NCBI GenBank assembly: GCA_022837485.1
Contig: JALHHH010000011.1
Span: 1-64,000 of the forward strand
DNA: 64,000 nt
Reading direction: 5' to 3'
From: Bacteroidales bacterium
GTDB lineage: Bacteria; Bacteroidota; Bacteroidia; Bacteroidales; Lentimicrobiaceae
Shown here: positions 26,550 to 35,101 of the stretch, in pieces
How positions within the stretch are numbered: the first letter of the stretch is position 1
How the letters are laid out: each line of letters opens with the position of its first letter
Position numbers and translations under genes: made by a program
Notes under the pieces: generated by a model
The model's input: the letters and a program-made list of their open reading frames with translations, nothing else
What the model was told of the DNA's origin: nothing
The model's database searches: none

Positions 26550-29057
26550 ATGAAAAACCTTTACAGAACAATTACATGGCTTGTGGCTGCAATGCTGCTC
26601 ACGGCCACCGGAGGGCTGCAGGCGCAGTCGAACCAATACCTGCATTACAGTTGCCAGAACAAAGACTACGTGATCCTTGAAAACGGATCTCAGTATGTGG
26701 CGAATAAACCCGGGATGACTATAGCAGGCTGGTTTTACGACGACCAGCTCGGTTACGGGCAGGGAATGATGGGCTTCAGGGGAACCCAGGGTTTTTACCT
26801 GATTGAGCTGGATAACGGACGCGTAGAATGCCGCTTCCAGAACTCTGCCGGAACCCTTTTTGAATACGTAGCGCCCGCCAACACCGTTATTCCGCAGGTG
26901 TGGCAGCACTTCGCCTGGGTTTACGACGGCACTGCCATCAAACTTTACGTTAACGGCATCCTCAAAGGCCAGAAAACTGCAAGCGGTTCATTCACAGCCA
27001 CCAACATACCCTTTACCATCGGTCGAAGCATAGTTGGAGCACTCGATTTCTACTGGTGCGGAAGAACGGATGAGGTTACGGTATGGTCGAAAGCACTATC
27101 ACAAACTGAAATCCAGGAAATGATGGCCAACGAACTTGAAGGAAATGAGGAAGGCCTGGAGATGTATTACAAGCACAACCAGGGCGTTCCGGGCGGCGAT
27201 AACACATCCATCACAAAACTGGTTTCGGAAGTCGACTCGCCTGTAAGGGACGCCGATCTGATCAACTTTGCGATGCAGGGCGAAACATCCAACTTCAACG
27301 GCACCCTGGATCCCACCTATCAGGCCATTGCCTTCCCTCCCATCCCCAACAAACTCACCAGCGACCCGCCATTTGCCGTTGAAGCAACTTCTACCTCCGG
27401 GCTGCCCGTTTATTTTAGCATACTGTCGGGCCCTGCTACCATCAGCGGCAATATTATAACCCTTACAGGGGAAGCCGGACTGGTAGAGGTAGAGGCCACA
27501 CAACCCGGCGATGATCAGTATGACCCCGCAGAACCGGTAATCCAGCGATTTAACGTACTCGACCCTCAGACCCATTTGCCCGTTGTTGACGTACGCAACC
27601 CGCTCCCAGGAAGCATGCCGGTGCCAACCCTGTCGCACATACAACTTGCCGCCATCTCCTCCATCGCCTTCCCCGAACTCTTTTCGGTATCGTGGGTGAA
27701 ATTCAGGGTAAACGGCGTTACAATGGATGCACAGGACTTCCAGAACGGACACTATACCGCCTGGTGGATGCCTCCGGGTTACGGCAACTATACCATTGAG
27801 GTGTTGTCGGCCAATAACTTCGGAGCCGTTAAAACGGAATCCTACAGCATAAACATTACTCCTGCCGCTTCCAATGCATCGGCTCAGGCATTTAAAGACA
27901 TCTGGCTGAGTCCCAATTCCTACACCGCTACCGTTGAAGCCAACCTTCCCTCCTTCCTGGGAGCATACAGCAACATTACGGCAACGCTCAACGTACACTG
28001 CCCCCAGGGCGGATGCGGAGAGTGGGACCGCGTGGCCTATTTTGAAGCCCTCGACAAGGAGGGAAACTGGGTAGAAATCATCCGCTACATCACCCCTTAC
28101 GGCGTAGCCTGCTCGCACAGCATCGATCTTACCGACTATGCATCCATCCTGCAGGGAAAAACGGCATTCCGGGCCACCTGTCCCACCCTCGATAACGGCT
28201 TTATGTATGACCTTACCCTCGACTATACCCCCGGCACCGTACCATATATCTACAGCAGTGTAAAAGAGATATGGCGCGATATTTATCCTTTCGGTGATTA
28301 TGCCAACAAACAGCCAGTACCCATAGCAACTTACGGCTATGCCGATAATGCCAAGGCTTCGAAACTTAAACTCGTTTCCACCGGTCACGGCTGGGGCGAC
28401 CTGAACACCGGAAACGCCGCGGAATTCTACAATGCCACGCACGATATCTGGGTAAACGGAGTGAAGAAATATACCCAGCATAACTGGGTGGACTGTAACC
28501 CCAATCCCGACGGCTGCCAGCCGCAGAACGGAACCTGGTATTACGACCGCGCGGGATGGTGCCCCGGCTCCATCGCTCCCTGGTTCGATTTCAACCTTAA
28601 CGAATACGTGACCAACGATGAAATCTCGCTCCGCTACACCTTCTACGAACAATACGTTGATTACTGCCATCCCAACCATCCCGACTGCGTAACGGGTGTT
28701 ACCTGCAGCGACTGCAACGACGGCTTCAACCCCGTTTTGGATGTTTCCTGTTATCTGGTAGCATTCTCCGATACCCCATTCATCACCGTCGACGACAACC
28801 TGATACCGGCAACATCTCGGGTGCTGAGCATCTATCCCAATCCCTCGGCCGGAGTGTTTGAAGTAATCCTGAACTCCCCTGTTCCCCTGCCCCTGTCGGA
28901 ACTGATGATCCTCGACAATACCGGCCGACCCGTACGCCAGATGCGCTGGAACGGTCAGCATGCCACCATCGACATCAGCAACCTGGGCAAAGGAATGTAC
29001 TTCCTGAAGGTAGTAAGCCCGGGCTGGACCGAAACCCGGAAAATTGTAGTAAACTAA
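26550..29057 (+). CDS. secreted PNGase F-like protein with LamG and T9SS domains
   Basis: Secreted protein of 835 residues related to peptide-N-glycosidase F, which cuts whole N-glycans from asparagine. Signal peptide at 1-26; LamG/concanavalin-like domain at about 30-235; Ig-like linkers to about 440; PNGase F-like double domain at about 445-745; T9SS type A domain from 757 (VLSIYPNPSAGVFEVIL) to the end. By memory alignment to Elizabethkingia PNGase F, Asp493 in GCGEWDRVAY matches catalytic Asp60, Glu625 in GNAAEFYNATHD matches Glu206, and DRAGWCPG (666-673) is identical. The segment equal to Glu118 reads FRATCPTLDNG, with no acid at that point, so activity or substrate may be altered. As the third gene of the susCD operon, it supports N-glycoprotein use. 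Confidence 0.88.
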   Translation: MKNLYRTITWLVAAMLLTATGGLQAQSNQYLHYSCQNKDYVILENGSQYVANKPGMTIAGWFYDDQLGYGQGMMGFRGTQGFYLIELDNGRVECRFQNSAGTLFEYVAPANTVIPQVWQHFAWVYDGTAIKLYVNGILKGQKTASGSFTATNIPFTIGRSIVGALDFYWCGRTDEVTVWSKALSQTEIQEMMANELEGNEEGLEMYYKHNQGVPGGDNTSITKLVSEVDSPVRDADLINFAMQGETSNFNGTLDPTYQAIAFPPIPNKLTSDPPFAVEATSTSGLPVYFSILSGPATISGNIITLTGEAGLVEVEATQPGDDQYDPAEPVIQRFNVLDPQTHLPVVDVRNPLPGSMPVPTLSHIQLAAISSIAFPELFSVSWVKFRVNGVTMDAQDFQNGHYTAWWMPPGYGNYTIEVLSANNFGAVKTESYSINITPAASNASAQAFKDIWLSPNSYTATVEANLPSFLGAYSNITATLNVHCPQGGCGEWDRVAYFEALDKEGNWVEIIRYITPYGVACSHSIDLTDYASILQGKTAFRATCPTLDNGFMYDLTLDYTPGTVPYIYSSVKEIWRDIYPFGDYANKQPVPIATYGYADNAKASKLKLVSTGHGWGDLNTGNAAEFYNATHDIWVNGVKKYTQHNWVDCNPNPDGCQPQNGTWYYDRAGWCPGSIAPWFDFNLNEYVTNDEISLRYTFYEQYVDYCHPNHPDCVTGVTCSDCNDGFNPVLDVSCYLVAFSDTPFITVDDNLIPATSRVLSIYPNPSAGVFEVILNSPVPLPLSELMILDNTGRPVRQMRWNGQHATIDISNLGKGMYFLKVVSPGWTETRKIVVN

Positions 29058-29077
29058 ACGTAACCGATAAATAGCAG

Positions 29078-29119
29078 GAGGCTGTCTCAGAGAAAATTTC
29101 GAGACAGCCTCTTTTGTTT
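29078..29119 (+). terminator. terminator of the susC-susD-PNGase operon
   Basis: GAGGCTGTCTC (29078-29088) and GAGACAGCCTC (29101-29111) form a perfect 11-bp stem with a 12-base loop and a T-rich tail. It lies 20 bases past the stop. Confidence 0.92.
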
Positions 29120-29178
29120 CCTGCTTTGCTTAACTGCCCGGTTCGGATCGAAGGCGTTAATTACGCTATACTCATGCC

Positions 29179-30702
29179 TTAGCGGATGTAATGAATCGGC
29201 GCCTCAGGTCCGAGCGGCAGGTCGAGCAGTACCCAGGCAATCAGCAACAGTGTCCAGAATACGGTAAAAATGAGCGTATAGGGTAACATTGTGGAGATCA
29301 GAGTTCCCAGTCCGGCGTTTTTCTGGTATTTCTCAAAGTAGATAATAATCAGGGCAAAGAAACTCATCATGGGTGAAATGATGTTGGTAACCGAATCGCC
29401 CACCCTGAAAATTGCCTGCGATAGCTCGGGTGAGTAGCCGAGAAGCATAAACATCGGGATAAATACCGGACCCATTATAGCCCATTTTGCCGATGCGCTG
29501 CCCATAAACAGGTTGATAAATCCCGACAGCAGGATAAACAGCACAACCAGCGGCACCACACCGAGATCGGCCGATTGCAGAAATGCTGCTCCCTTCACCG
29601 CGATTACCAGTCCCAGATTGCTCCATTTGAAGTATGCTACAAACTGTGCGGCAAAAAACACCAGCACCAGGAATGCCGAAAGCGTCTTAAAGCTGTCGCT
29701 CATCCCCCTTACTACATCGGTATCGTTTTTAAACTTCCCGGTAACGGCACCGTAAACTATACCCAGGCTGGCTGCCATAAAGAAGAGGAAGGCAATAAAG
29801 CCCTTTATAACGGGTGAATGAAGAATGGTGTTGTCGGTGCCCCGCAGGAATCCCTGATCGGGAATGAGTCCGGCAAACAGTAATCCCATCCACGCAAGTG
29901 AAGTAATGGTAACCCATTTCAGTCCCTTGCGCTCCACCGGACTCAGCTTTTCCATGGGTTCGGGTTTTACGTCGCCAGTATATGCTCCAAGGCGGGGTTC
30001 TACTATGCGTTCGGTGACCCATGTGCCCAGCAGGGAAATCAGGAAGGTGGAAGCAACCATAAAATAGTAATTTGCTGTGGGCATCACGTAATAGTCCGGA
30101 TCCAGGATGCGCGCGGCTTCCGTAGAAAGACCCGCAAGCAGGGGATCGATGGTACCTATCAGCAGATTGGCACTGAAACCGCCCGACACTCCGGCAAAGG
30201 CCGCCGCCATCCCGGCCACGGGATGCCTGCCCACCGAGTGAAAAATGATGCCGGCCATAGGTATCAGAAGTACATAACCCAGATCGCTGGCCATGTTGGA
30301 GAGAATACCGGAAAATACCAGTACGAAGGTGAGCAGCCGTGCCGGCGACTTAAGCACAAGCAAACGGATAACGGCACCAACAAGTCCGCTGCTCTCGGCA
30401 ATGCCAATTCCCAAAAGCGCAACCATAACAATGCCCAGAGGTGCGAATCCTGTGTAGTTGTCCACCATCTCAAGCACGATACGCCTGAACCCTTCGTTCG
30501 AGAGAAGGTTGTGAACCCTGATTACCTCGTCCGTTGCCGGATGAACGGCCTGCCAGCCAAACATCTGACCTATCCAGGATAAGACAAGCACACCTACTGC
30601 GAACAAGGCAAACAGGGTGGCAGGATTGGGCAGGGCATTCCCTCCCTTTTCAACAATATTAAGAAATCGTGAAAACAATGTTGGTTTTGAGTTGGTCGTC
30701 AT
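29179..30702 (-). CDS. AbgT-family transporter
   Basis: Inner-membrane carrier of 507 residues with about 12 hydrophobic segments. It belongs to the AbgT family, whose members take up p-aminobenzoyl-glutamate (E. coli AbgT) or export sulfonamides and p-aminobenzoate (MtrF). The family pattern is seen in the N-terminal VEKGGNALPNPATLFALFA, in LSNMASDLGYVLLIPMAG and in SANLLIGTIDPLLAGLS, where the paired re-entrant hairpin motifs lie. The C-terminal half has the second motif region NLFMGSASAKWAIMGPVFIP. It is convergent with the PNGase operon across a terminator and is followed by no partner gene such as abgAB, so the substrate is open. Uptake of small peptide-like catabolites would fit the neighbouring foraging genes. 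Confidence 0.92.
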   Translation of the reverse strand: MTTNSKPTLFSRFLNIVEKGGNALPNPATLFALFAVGVLVLSWIGQMFGWQAVHPATDEVIRVHNLLSNEGFRRIVLEMVDNYTGFAPLGIVMVALLGIGIAESSGLVGAVIRLLVLKSPARLLTFVLVFSGILSNMASDLGYVLLIPMAGIIFHSVGRHPVAGMAAAFAGVSGGFSANLLIGTIDPLLAGLSTEAARILDPDYYVMPTANYYFMVASTFLISLLGTWVTERIVEPRLGAYTGDVKPEPMEKLSPVERKGLKWVTITSLAWMGLLFAGLIPDQGFLRGTDNTILHSPVIKGFIAFLFFMAASLGIVYGAVTGKFKNDTDVVRGMSDSFKTLSAFLVLVFFAAQFVAYFKWSNLGLVIAVKGAAFLQSADLGVVPLVVLFILLSGFINLFMGSASAKWAIMGPVFIPMFMLLGYSPELSQAIFRVGDSVTNIISPMMSFFALIIIYFEKYQKNAGLGTLISTMLPYTLIFTVFWTLLLIAWVLLDLPLGPEAPIHYIR

Positions 30703-31076
30703 AAAGGCCAGCTGTTAAAACATAAATGAATTCTCAAACGTGTGATTCCCCTAGATGCATCTTCGCACAAGCGTGCGTTGCCACACATACATGAAACAAT
30801 GCGCACGGGTCGCCATCGGCAAATTTATTCAAAATTTATCAGGGGGGACCGTTCGGAATGCGTTCAGCGAAAATGAATTAACCTGAAAGTTTCGAAAATA
30901 TAACAGAAAACGACCCCCTGTGTTCATTATTTAACGTTTGACCTGCGTAAAAAATTCCGGGCTGCACGCTTCCCTTCCGGGGATGGTTGCGCGCCGGGGC
31001 ACAACGAAAACAAGGAAATCACAGGATTCCCGGATACCGGAGCATCCGTGAAAGCGGGAAAGAAAATAAACCGGAA
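30703..31076. other. intergenic region upstream of the AbgT gene
   Basis: 374 bases between two minus-strand genes. The sequence holds the probable AbgT promoter box (30820-30827) and an A+T-rich stretch. No RNA gene, hairpin or credible small ORF was seen. Confidence 0.5.
30820..30827 (-). promoter_or_regulatory. possible -7 box of the AbgT gene
   Basis: Read on the minus strand this is TAAATTTG, an exact TAnnTTTG, about 118 bases before the AbgT start. No clear -33 partner was found. Confidence 0.35.
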
Positions 31077-31721
31077 CTAATCCTGTATTTCAGCGTTTTT
31101 ATGAACCAGCGGCATGGTATAGCGAATGCCAAACAGCAGAAAGCCATCGGTTTGACGGGCTTCCACCACATACGGTGCGCCGGCCGGCGACACACGATCG
31201 ATGGAGTAGCTGGGCGTGAGTCCCATACCGTTGCGAAGCGAAATACTGAGCATAAACTCTTCGTTGAAGTTATAACCGGCACCCAGGCTTGCATACCAGC
31301 CGGCATGCAGGTTTCGCAGTGTTTTCGCGAAGGAGGGCTCAATACCCTGCTGACGAAGAAGCACGCTTCCGTAAAGCCCTGCCCCGGGCAACAGCTGAAA
31401 CTTACGCCCCATCACGATCTCAATCCCCAAAGGAAGACGAAGCAGCTGCATCTCAAGCGGATCCCTTTGCAAACTCTGATAGGCGATGCCGCCCGTAAAC
31501 CGCACCAGGGCTCGCTCGGGACGGTAAAATGCAGAAACTCCCAGCGAAAAAAATCCAGACAGCACTTCGTCGTTCGGATTAACCATGTGCGTGGTTGCAT
31601 GGGCAATCTCCGAACGCCCAAAGCCCTGCTCAAGTATAAAACCCCGTTGCTGAGCCAGAGCAGGACTAAAAAGCCCGGCCAGCACAATCACCAGAAACAT
31701 ACGTTTTACCGGCACAATCAT
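31077..31721 (-). CDS. outer membrane beta-barrel protein
   Basis: Exported protein of 214 residues. A signal peptide (about 1-23, ending in SPALAQ) is followed by alternating hydrophobic strands ending in aromatics (VLSGFFSLGVSAFY, LVRFTGGIAYQSL, WYASLGAGYNF, FLLFGIRYTMPL), the look of an 8- to 10-stranded porin-family barrel. The specific function is unknown. The first ATG (31721) and the methionine at residue 8 are both possible starts; the signal peptide works with either. The gene is alone, 374 bases upstream of the AbgT gene on the same strand. Confidence 0.7.
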   Translation of the reverse strand: MIVPVKRMFLVIVLAGLFSPALAQQRGFILEQGFGRSEIAHATTHMVNPNDEVLSGFFSLGVSAFYRPERALVRFTGGIAYQSLQRDPLEMQLLRLPLGIEIVMGRKFQLLPGAGLYGSVLLRQQGIEPSFAKTLRNLHAGWYASLGAGYNFNEEFMLSISLRNGMGLTPSYSIDRVSPAGAPYVVEARQTDGFLLFGIRYTMPLVHKNAEIQD

Positions 31722-32103
31722 TGGGTTTAAGCTTGTAATTACTACCTGATCGTAAGATTAATGCAACCGAAGATTACGAATACAATATTACAAAATAAGA
31801 AGGTATCCGTTATCGAATCAGAGACATCTGCTTATACTTTTCTCTTTCGTACATCCTTCTTGTCCGGACAGAAGTGCAGGCATTGTATTCGACCAGCATC
31901 TGCTGCGCGAATCGGAAATTCTTTTTCACAATCTTTAAAATGTATTCTGTTTAGTTTATAAATAATTACTATGTTTGACGGGCAATGTGGTACTGCCAGC
32001 TCTCAATCCGGCAATACCGGAAACCGGGGCAAACCGCACGGAGTTGACTCCGGATTACTTAGCAAGCGGCAGTCCGGGTTTCTACCCAATTGAACAGAAA
32101 CGA
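31722..32103. other. divergent intergenic region
   Basis: 382 bases between the barrel gene (minus) and the SGNH gene (plus). It contains a predicted promoter for the SGNH gene (31946-31977). The open frame before ATG 32104 codes for nothing signal-peptide-like and is not taken as coding. Confidence 0.5.
31946..31977 (+). promoter_or_regulatory. predicted promoter of the SGNH gene
   Basis: TCTG (31946-31949), a 20-base spacer and TATGTTTG (31970-31977) fit the Bacteroidota -33/-7 pattern with one mismatch in the -33 box. The leader would be about 120 bases. Confidence 0.45.
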
Positions 32104-33360
32104 ATGAAAATCATTGCTTTACTCATAAGCCTGATGTTTTGCACCGGCCTTTCAGGTCAGGGGTTATGCAAACGTGCCCTATTTCTCGGAAACAGCTATA
32201 CCGCCGCCAACAACCTTCCTCAGATGGTGGCCGATGTTGCGGCATCGGCCGGCGACACCCTTTGGTTCGACAGCAATACACCCGGAGGGTATACCCTGCA
32301 GGGCCATTCAACCAATACAATCTCGCTCGGGAAAATAGCAGCCGGCGGATGGGATTACGTGGTGCTTCAGGAACAAAGCCAGCTGCCCTCGTTTCCGCTG
32401 CCGCAGGTGCAGCAGATGGTTTTTCCCTATGCCCGCGTGCTCGACAGCATCATCAATGCCGGCAACAACTGCGCGGAAACGGTATTTTACATGACCTGGG
32501 GAAGAAAAAACGGGGATGCGGAGAATTGTCCGGTCTGGCCTCCCGTGTGCACTTACGAGGGTATGGACAGCCTGCTGAGCCTGCGCTACCGTATGATGGC
32601 TGCCGACAACCAGGCCATTCTTTCTCCGGTGGGATCCGTGTGGCGTTATCTGCGGCAGAACTATCCCCAGCTGGAACTATACTCCCCCGATGGCAGCCAC
32701 CCCTCCGTAGCCGGAACCTATGCCGCAGCCTGCAGCTTTTACACCGCATTCTTCCGGAAAGATCCGGCCAGCGTAAGCTATAATCCTGGCATTCCTACCG
32801 CGGAAGCCTACGTTATACGCGCCGCAGCACGGGCAGTGGTATACGATAGTCTTGCAACCTGGCACATAGGAACTATGGATCCCTCGGCCTGCTTCAGCTA
32901 TTCACACATGGGTAACGGAAATGTAGCGTTCGCCAACCATTCCGAAAATGTCGAATCCTGTTACTGGGAGTTCGGCGACGGCTTCACTTCTCTGGAAGAA
33001 AACCCTATACATACCTACACGGAATCCGGAGTTTACGACGTAAAGCTCTACGCCCTGTCCTGCGGATTGTCCGACACGGCTGTGCAAACGCTGAGTGTGG
33101 TAATTCTGGATGCACGGCAGGAGCCTGCCGAAGGGGAGACAGTAAGTATTCAGCCCAATCCCGCCACCACGGAAATACGTGTTGTCAGCACAAAACCCCT
33201 CCATAGAAACCGGTACTCCATTATGGATGCCTTCGGTCGCGTGCATAAAAGCGGTATTTTTTCAACGGATAATCCGCTGATTTCCATCCGTAACCTGAAG
33301 CCGGGATACTATTTTCTGAAGATGGATGAAAGAGATTGGGTGAGGTTTGTAAAACTTTAG
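32104..33360 (+). CDS. secreted SGNH-hydrolase-like protein with PKD and T9SS domains
   Basis: Exported protein of 418 residues. Signal peptide at 1-19; SGNH/GDSL-like domain at about 22-240 with block I GNSYT (Ser31 as nucleophile candidate) and block V PDGSHPS (Asp196, His199). A MTWGRKNGD stretch lies between them. This is the arrangement of Bacteroidota DUF4886-type proteins. Next comes a PKD domain (about 260-340; CYWEFGDGFTSLEENPIHTY) and a T9SS type A domain (VSIQPNPATTEIRVV to the last residue). It may be a surface esterase removing acyl groups from glycans, but no substrate is evident. I start at 32104 because the signal peptide begins there; upstream in-frame codons are rejected. 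Neighbours give no operon. Confidence 0.8.
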   Translation: MKIIALLISLMFCTGLSGQGLCKRALFLGNSYTAANNLPQMVADVAASAGDTLWFDSNTPGGYTLQGHSTNTISLGKIAAGGWDYVVLQEQSQLPSFPLPQVQQMVFPYARVLDSIINAGNNCAETVFYMTWGRKNGDAENCPVWPPVCTYEGMDSLLSLRYRMMAADNQAILSPVGSVWRYLRQNYPQLELYSPDGSHPSVAGTYAAACSFYTAFFRKDPASVSYNPGIPTAEAYVIRAAARAVVYDSLATWHIGTMDPSACFSYSHMGNGNVAFANHSENVESCYWEFGDGFTSLEENPIHTYTESGVYDVKLYALSCGLSDTAVQTLSVVILDARQEPAEGETVSIQPNPATTEIRVVSTKPLHRNRYSIMDAFGRVHKSGIFSTDNPLISIRNLKPGYYFLKMDERDWVRFVKL

Positions 33361-33949
33361 ACAGCATACATAATTAGCTTTCTGAAAAGATTTGTTGTTC
33401 GTTCACTCTGACAAAATATCGGACTGAAATTATAAGTTGGCAATTTAATTCAGCACATCCTTCCTTGCTGTTTTACATACAAATGCAATAATTACATTTA
33501 TTTATTCCTGAGAATTGGTTAAACAGGATCAATCTATAAAAAAGTATTGACAAACCATTAAAATACCTTTAAATTAGCATCGGTCATACATTAAAATGAA
33601 TCAATACTTTCGTAATCCACTGCCATCCCTGCCATAATCAGCCGTACACTTAATTATTTAAGGTGACTGCAGGCGTAATCCGGAACCAATAAAAACGGAA
33701 TACCAGGTTTCAGACTGCCATAAATGAAGCAAATGAATCCGCAGAAAGCAAATTACGATTGCTGAAATCGGCCACCGCCGCATTGTTATCGTATTATTTT
33801 TAAAAACCAGGTATCTGGAATGAATGCTGATATTTATTTACCCTGTATAATTTGAGAGAACAAAGATGAAGAGTACATGAACCCGGGAACGGATAGCTGA
33901 AAGGAATTGTTTTCAAGAATTTACCGGCAACACCATAAAGCACAATACA
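33361..33949. other. AT-rich intergenic region
   Basis: 589 bases, clearly more AT-rich than the flanking genes. I see no ORF with family resemblance, no terminator and no RNA signature. A near -7 sequence (ATAATTTG) lies about 90 bases before the next gene. Confidence 0.5.
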
Positions 33950-34474
33950 ATGAAAAGAGCAATTTTGATAATTTCTGTATTAATCGGACCCATTTCTCTG
34001 AATGCTCAGAATTTGACAATGGATCAGTTACTGGAAATCAAGAAAAAAGACATCGGGAGTGCAGAAGATTATTTAGCGGCAAATGGCTGGGAGTTCATGG
34101 AGGAATCGGAACCCTATTGGGATAAATTAGGATCGGTTGTGTATGCTTTTGCGATGGATTATACGATACAAAGAGCAGAATCGGTACTGTTTTATGTATA
34201 CAACGATATTACTTCCGAAATAAGAATTGTAGTCCAGGTACGGGAAAAGGAAAAGTACTCGGAATATGTAAAGGCCATCATGGATTACGACTGCGAAATG
34301 GTTTCTTCGAAAGTTGAAAACAATGAAAGTGTTAAGCTTTACCAGGGAGCAATAACCACTTTCATGATCCGTTCAGGCAGTTCCGGAAATTATTTTAACG
34401 AACATTCCGATGTCTGGACTTTTTCGATATTCTCAAACGAAGATTACGACCAGAACTATGGGATTGATTACTGA
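33950..34474 (+). CDS. hypothetical secreted protein
   Basis: Exported protein of 174 residues that I do not recognise. A signal peptide (about 1-19, ending in SLNAQ) precedes a mixed alpha/beta sequence rich in acidic and aromatic residues (DYLAANGWEFMEE, WTFSIFSNEDYDQNYG). No cysteine pair beyond a single Cys and no catalytic motif is visible. The coding sequence and its flanks are more AT-rich than the neighbours, which may mean acquisition. It stands alone, 171 bases before the nfeD gene. Confidence 0.7.
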   Translation: MKRAILIISVLIGPISLNAQNLTMDQLLEIKKKDIGSAEDYLAANGWEFMEESEPYWDKLGSVVYAFAMDYTIQRAESVLFYVYNDITSEIRIVVQVREKEKYSEYVKAIMDYDCEMVSSKVENNESVKLYQGAITTFMIRSGSSGNYFNEHSDVWTFSIFSNEDYDQNYGIDY

Positions 34475-34645
34475 AACCTTACAGGCGACTTTTCAGGAAA
34501 AAAGAATTTCGATGTCCGGCAATTGTCGCCAGTTCACCCTGACTTTCAGACGATAACATCTCTGTCGGACCAATCGCATTTCAAATCACAACTCTTAAAT
34601 AAACAGCATCATTTATAAACACAGACACCCACAAAAACAGAACAT

Positions 34646-35098
34646 ATGGAACTGGAAATTTGGCACATCTGGATAATTGCGGCGATCGTTCTTTTTATTG
34701 CTGAAATTTTTACGCCTGCATTTCTTGCGGCTTGCCTGGCCATTGGCTGCATTTTCGCCGGGATTACATCGGCGATGGACTTTAATATTAAGGTACAATT
34801 GCTGGCTTTTTCCGCCGGCACGCTTCTGAGCTTTTTCGGAGTCAGACCCTTCATTCTCAGATACGGCCACAGAAAAAGCGGCGATCTGAAAACCAACGTT
34901 CATGCGCTCGTCGGCAAAACGGGTAAGGTAACGGTTACCATCAACAACTCCCTGAATCAGGGCCGAATTATTGTGGAAGGGGACGACTGGAAAGCAGAAT
35001 CCGAAAACAACGAAATTCTGAACGCAGGAGAGAAAGTTGAAATTATAAAAGTTGACAGTACAATTCTGATCGTGAAATCAATAAAAAAGGAGAACTAA
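34646..35098 (+). CDS. NfeD-like membrane protein
   Basis: Short NfeD protein of 150 residues: two or three membrane helices in residues 6-70 (WIIAAIVLFIAEIF, FLAACLAIGCIFAG, LLAFSAGTLLSFFG) and a cytosolic or membrane-edge OB-fold from about 88 (VGKTGKVTVTINNSLNQG to VEIIKVDSTILIVKS). These proteins pair with SPFH proteins in membrane microdomain assembly and are nearly always encoded beside them. The SPFH gene starts 3 bases after this stop, so they form one operon. Start at 34646 (MELEIWHIW) gives the expected length. Confidence 0.9.
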   Translation: MELEIWHIWIIAAIVLFIAEIFTPAFLAACLAIGCIFAGITSAMDFNIKVQLLAFSAGTLLSFFGVRPFILRYGHRKSGDLKTNVHALVGKTGKVTVTINNSLNQGRIIVEGDDWKAESENNEILNAGEKVEIIKVDSTILIVKSIKKEN

Positions 35099-35101
35099 GT
35101 T

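Noticed and set aside
27099..28961. Antisense open frame of 620 codons opposite the PNGase-like gene
   Set aside because: The sense strand encodes strong PNGase F motifs and a T9SS domain; the long antisense frame follows from codon usage.
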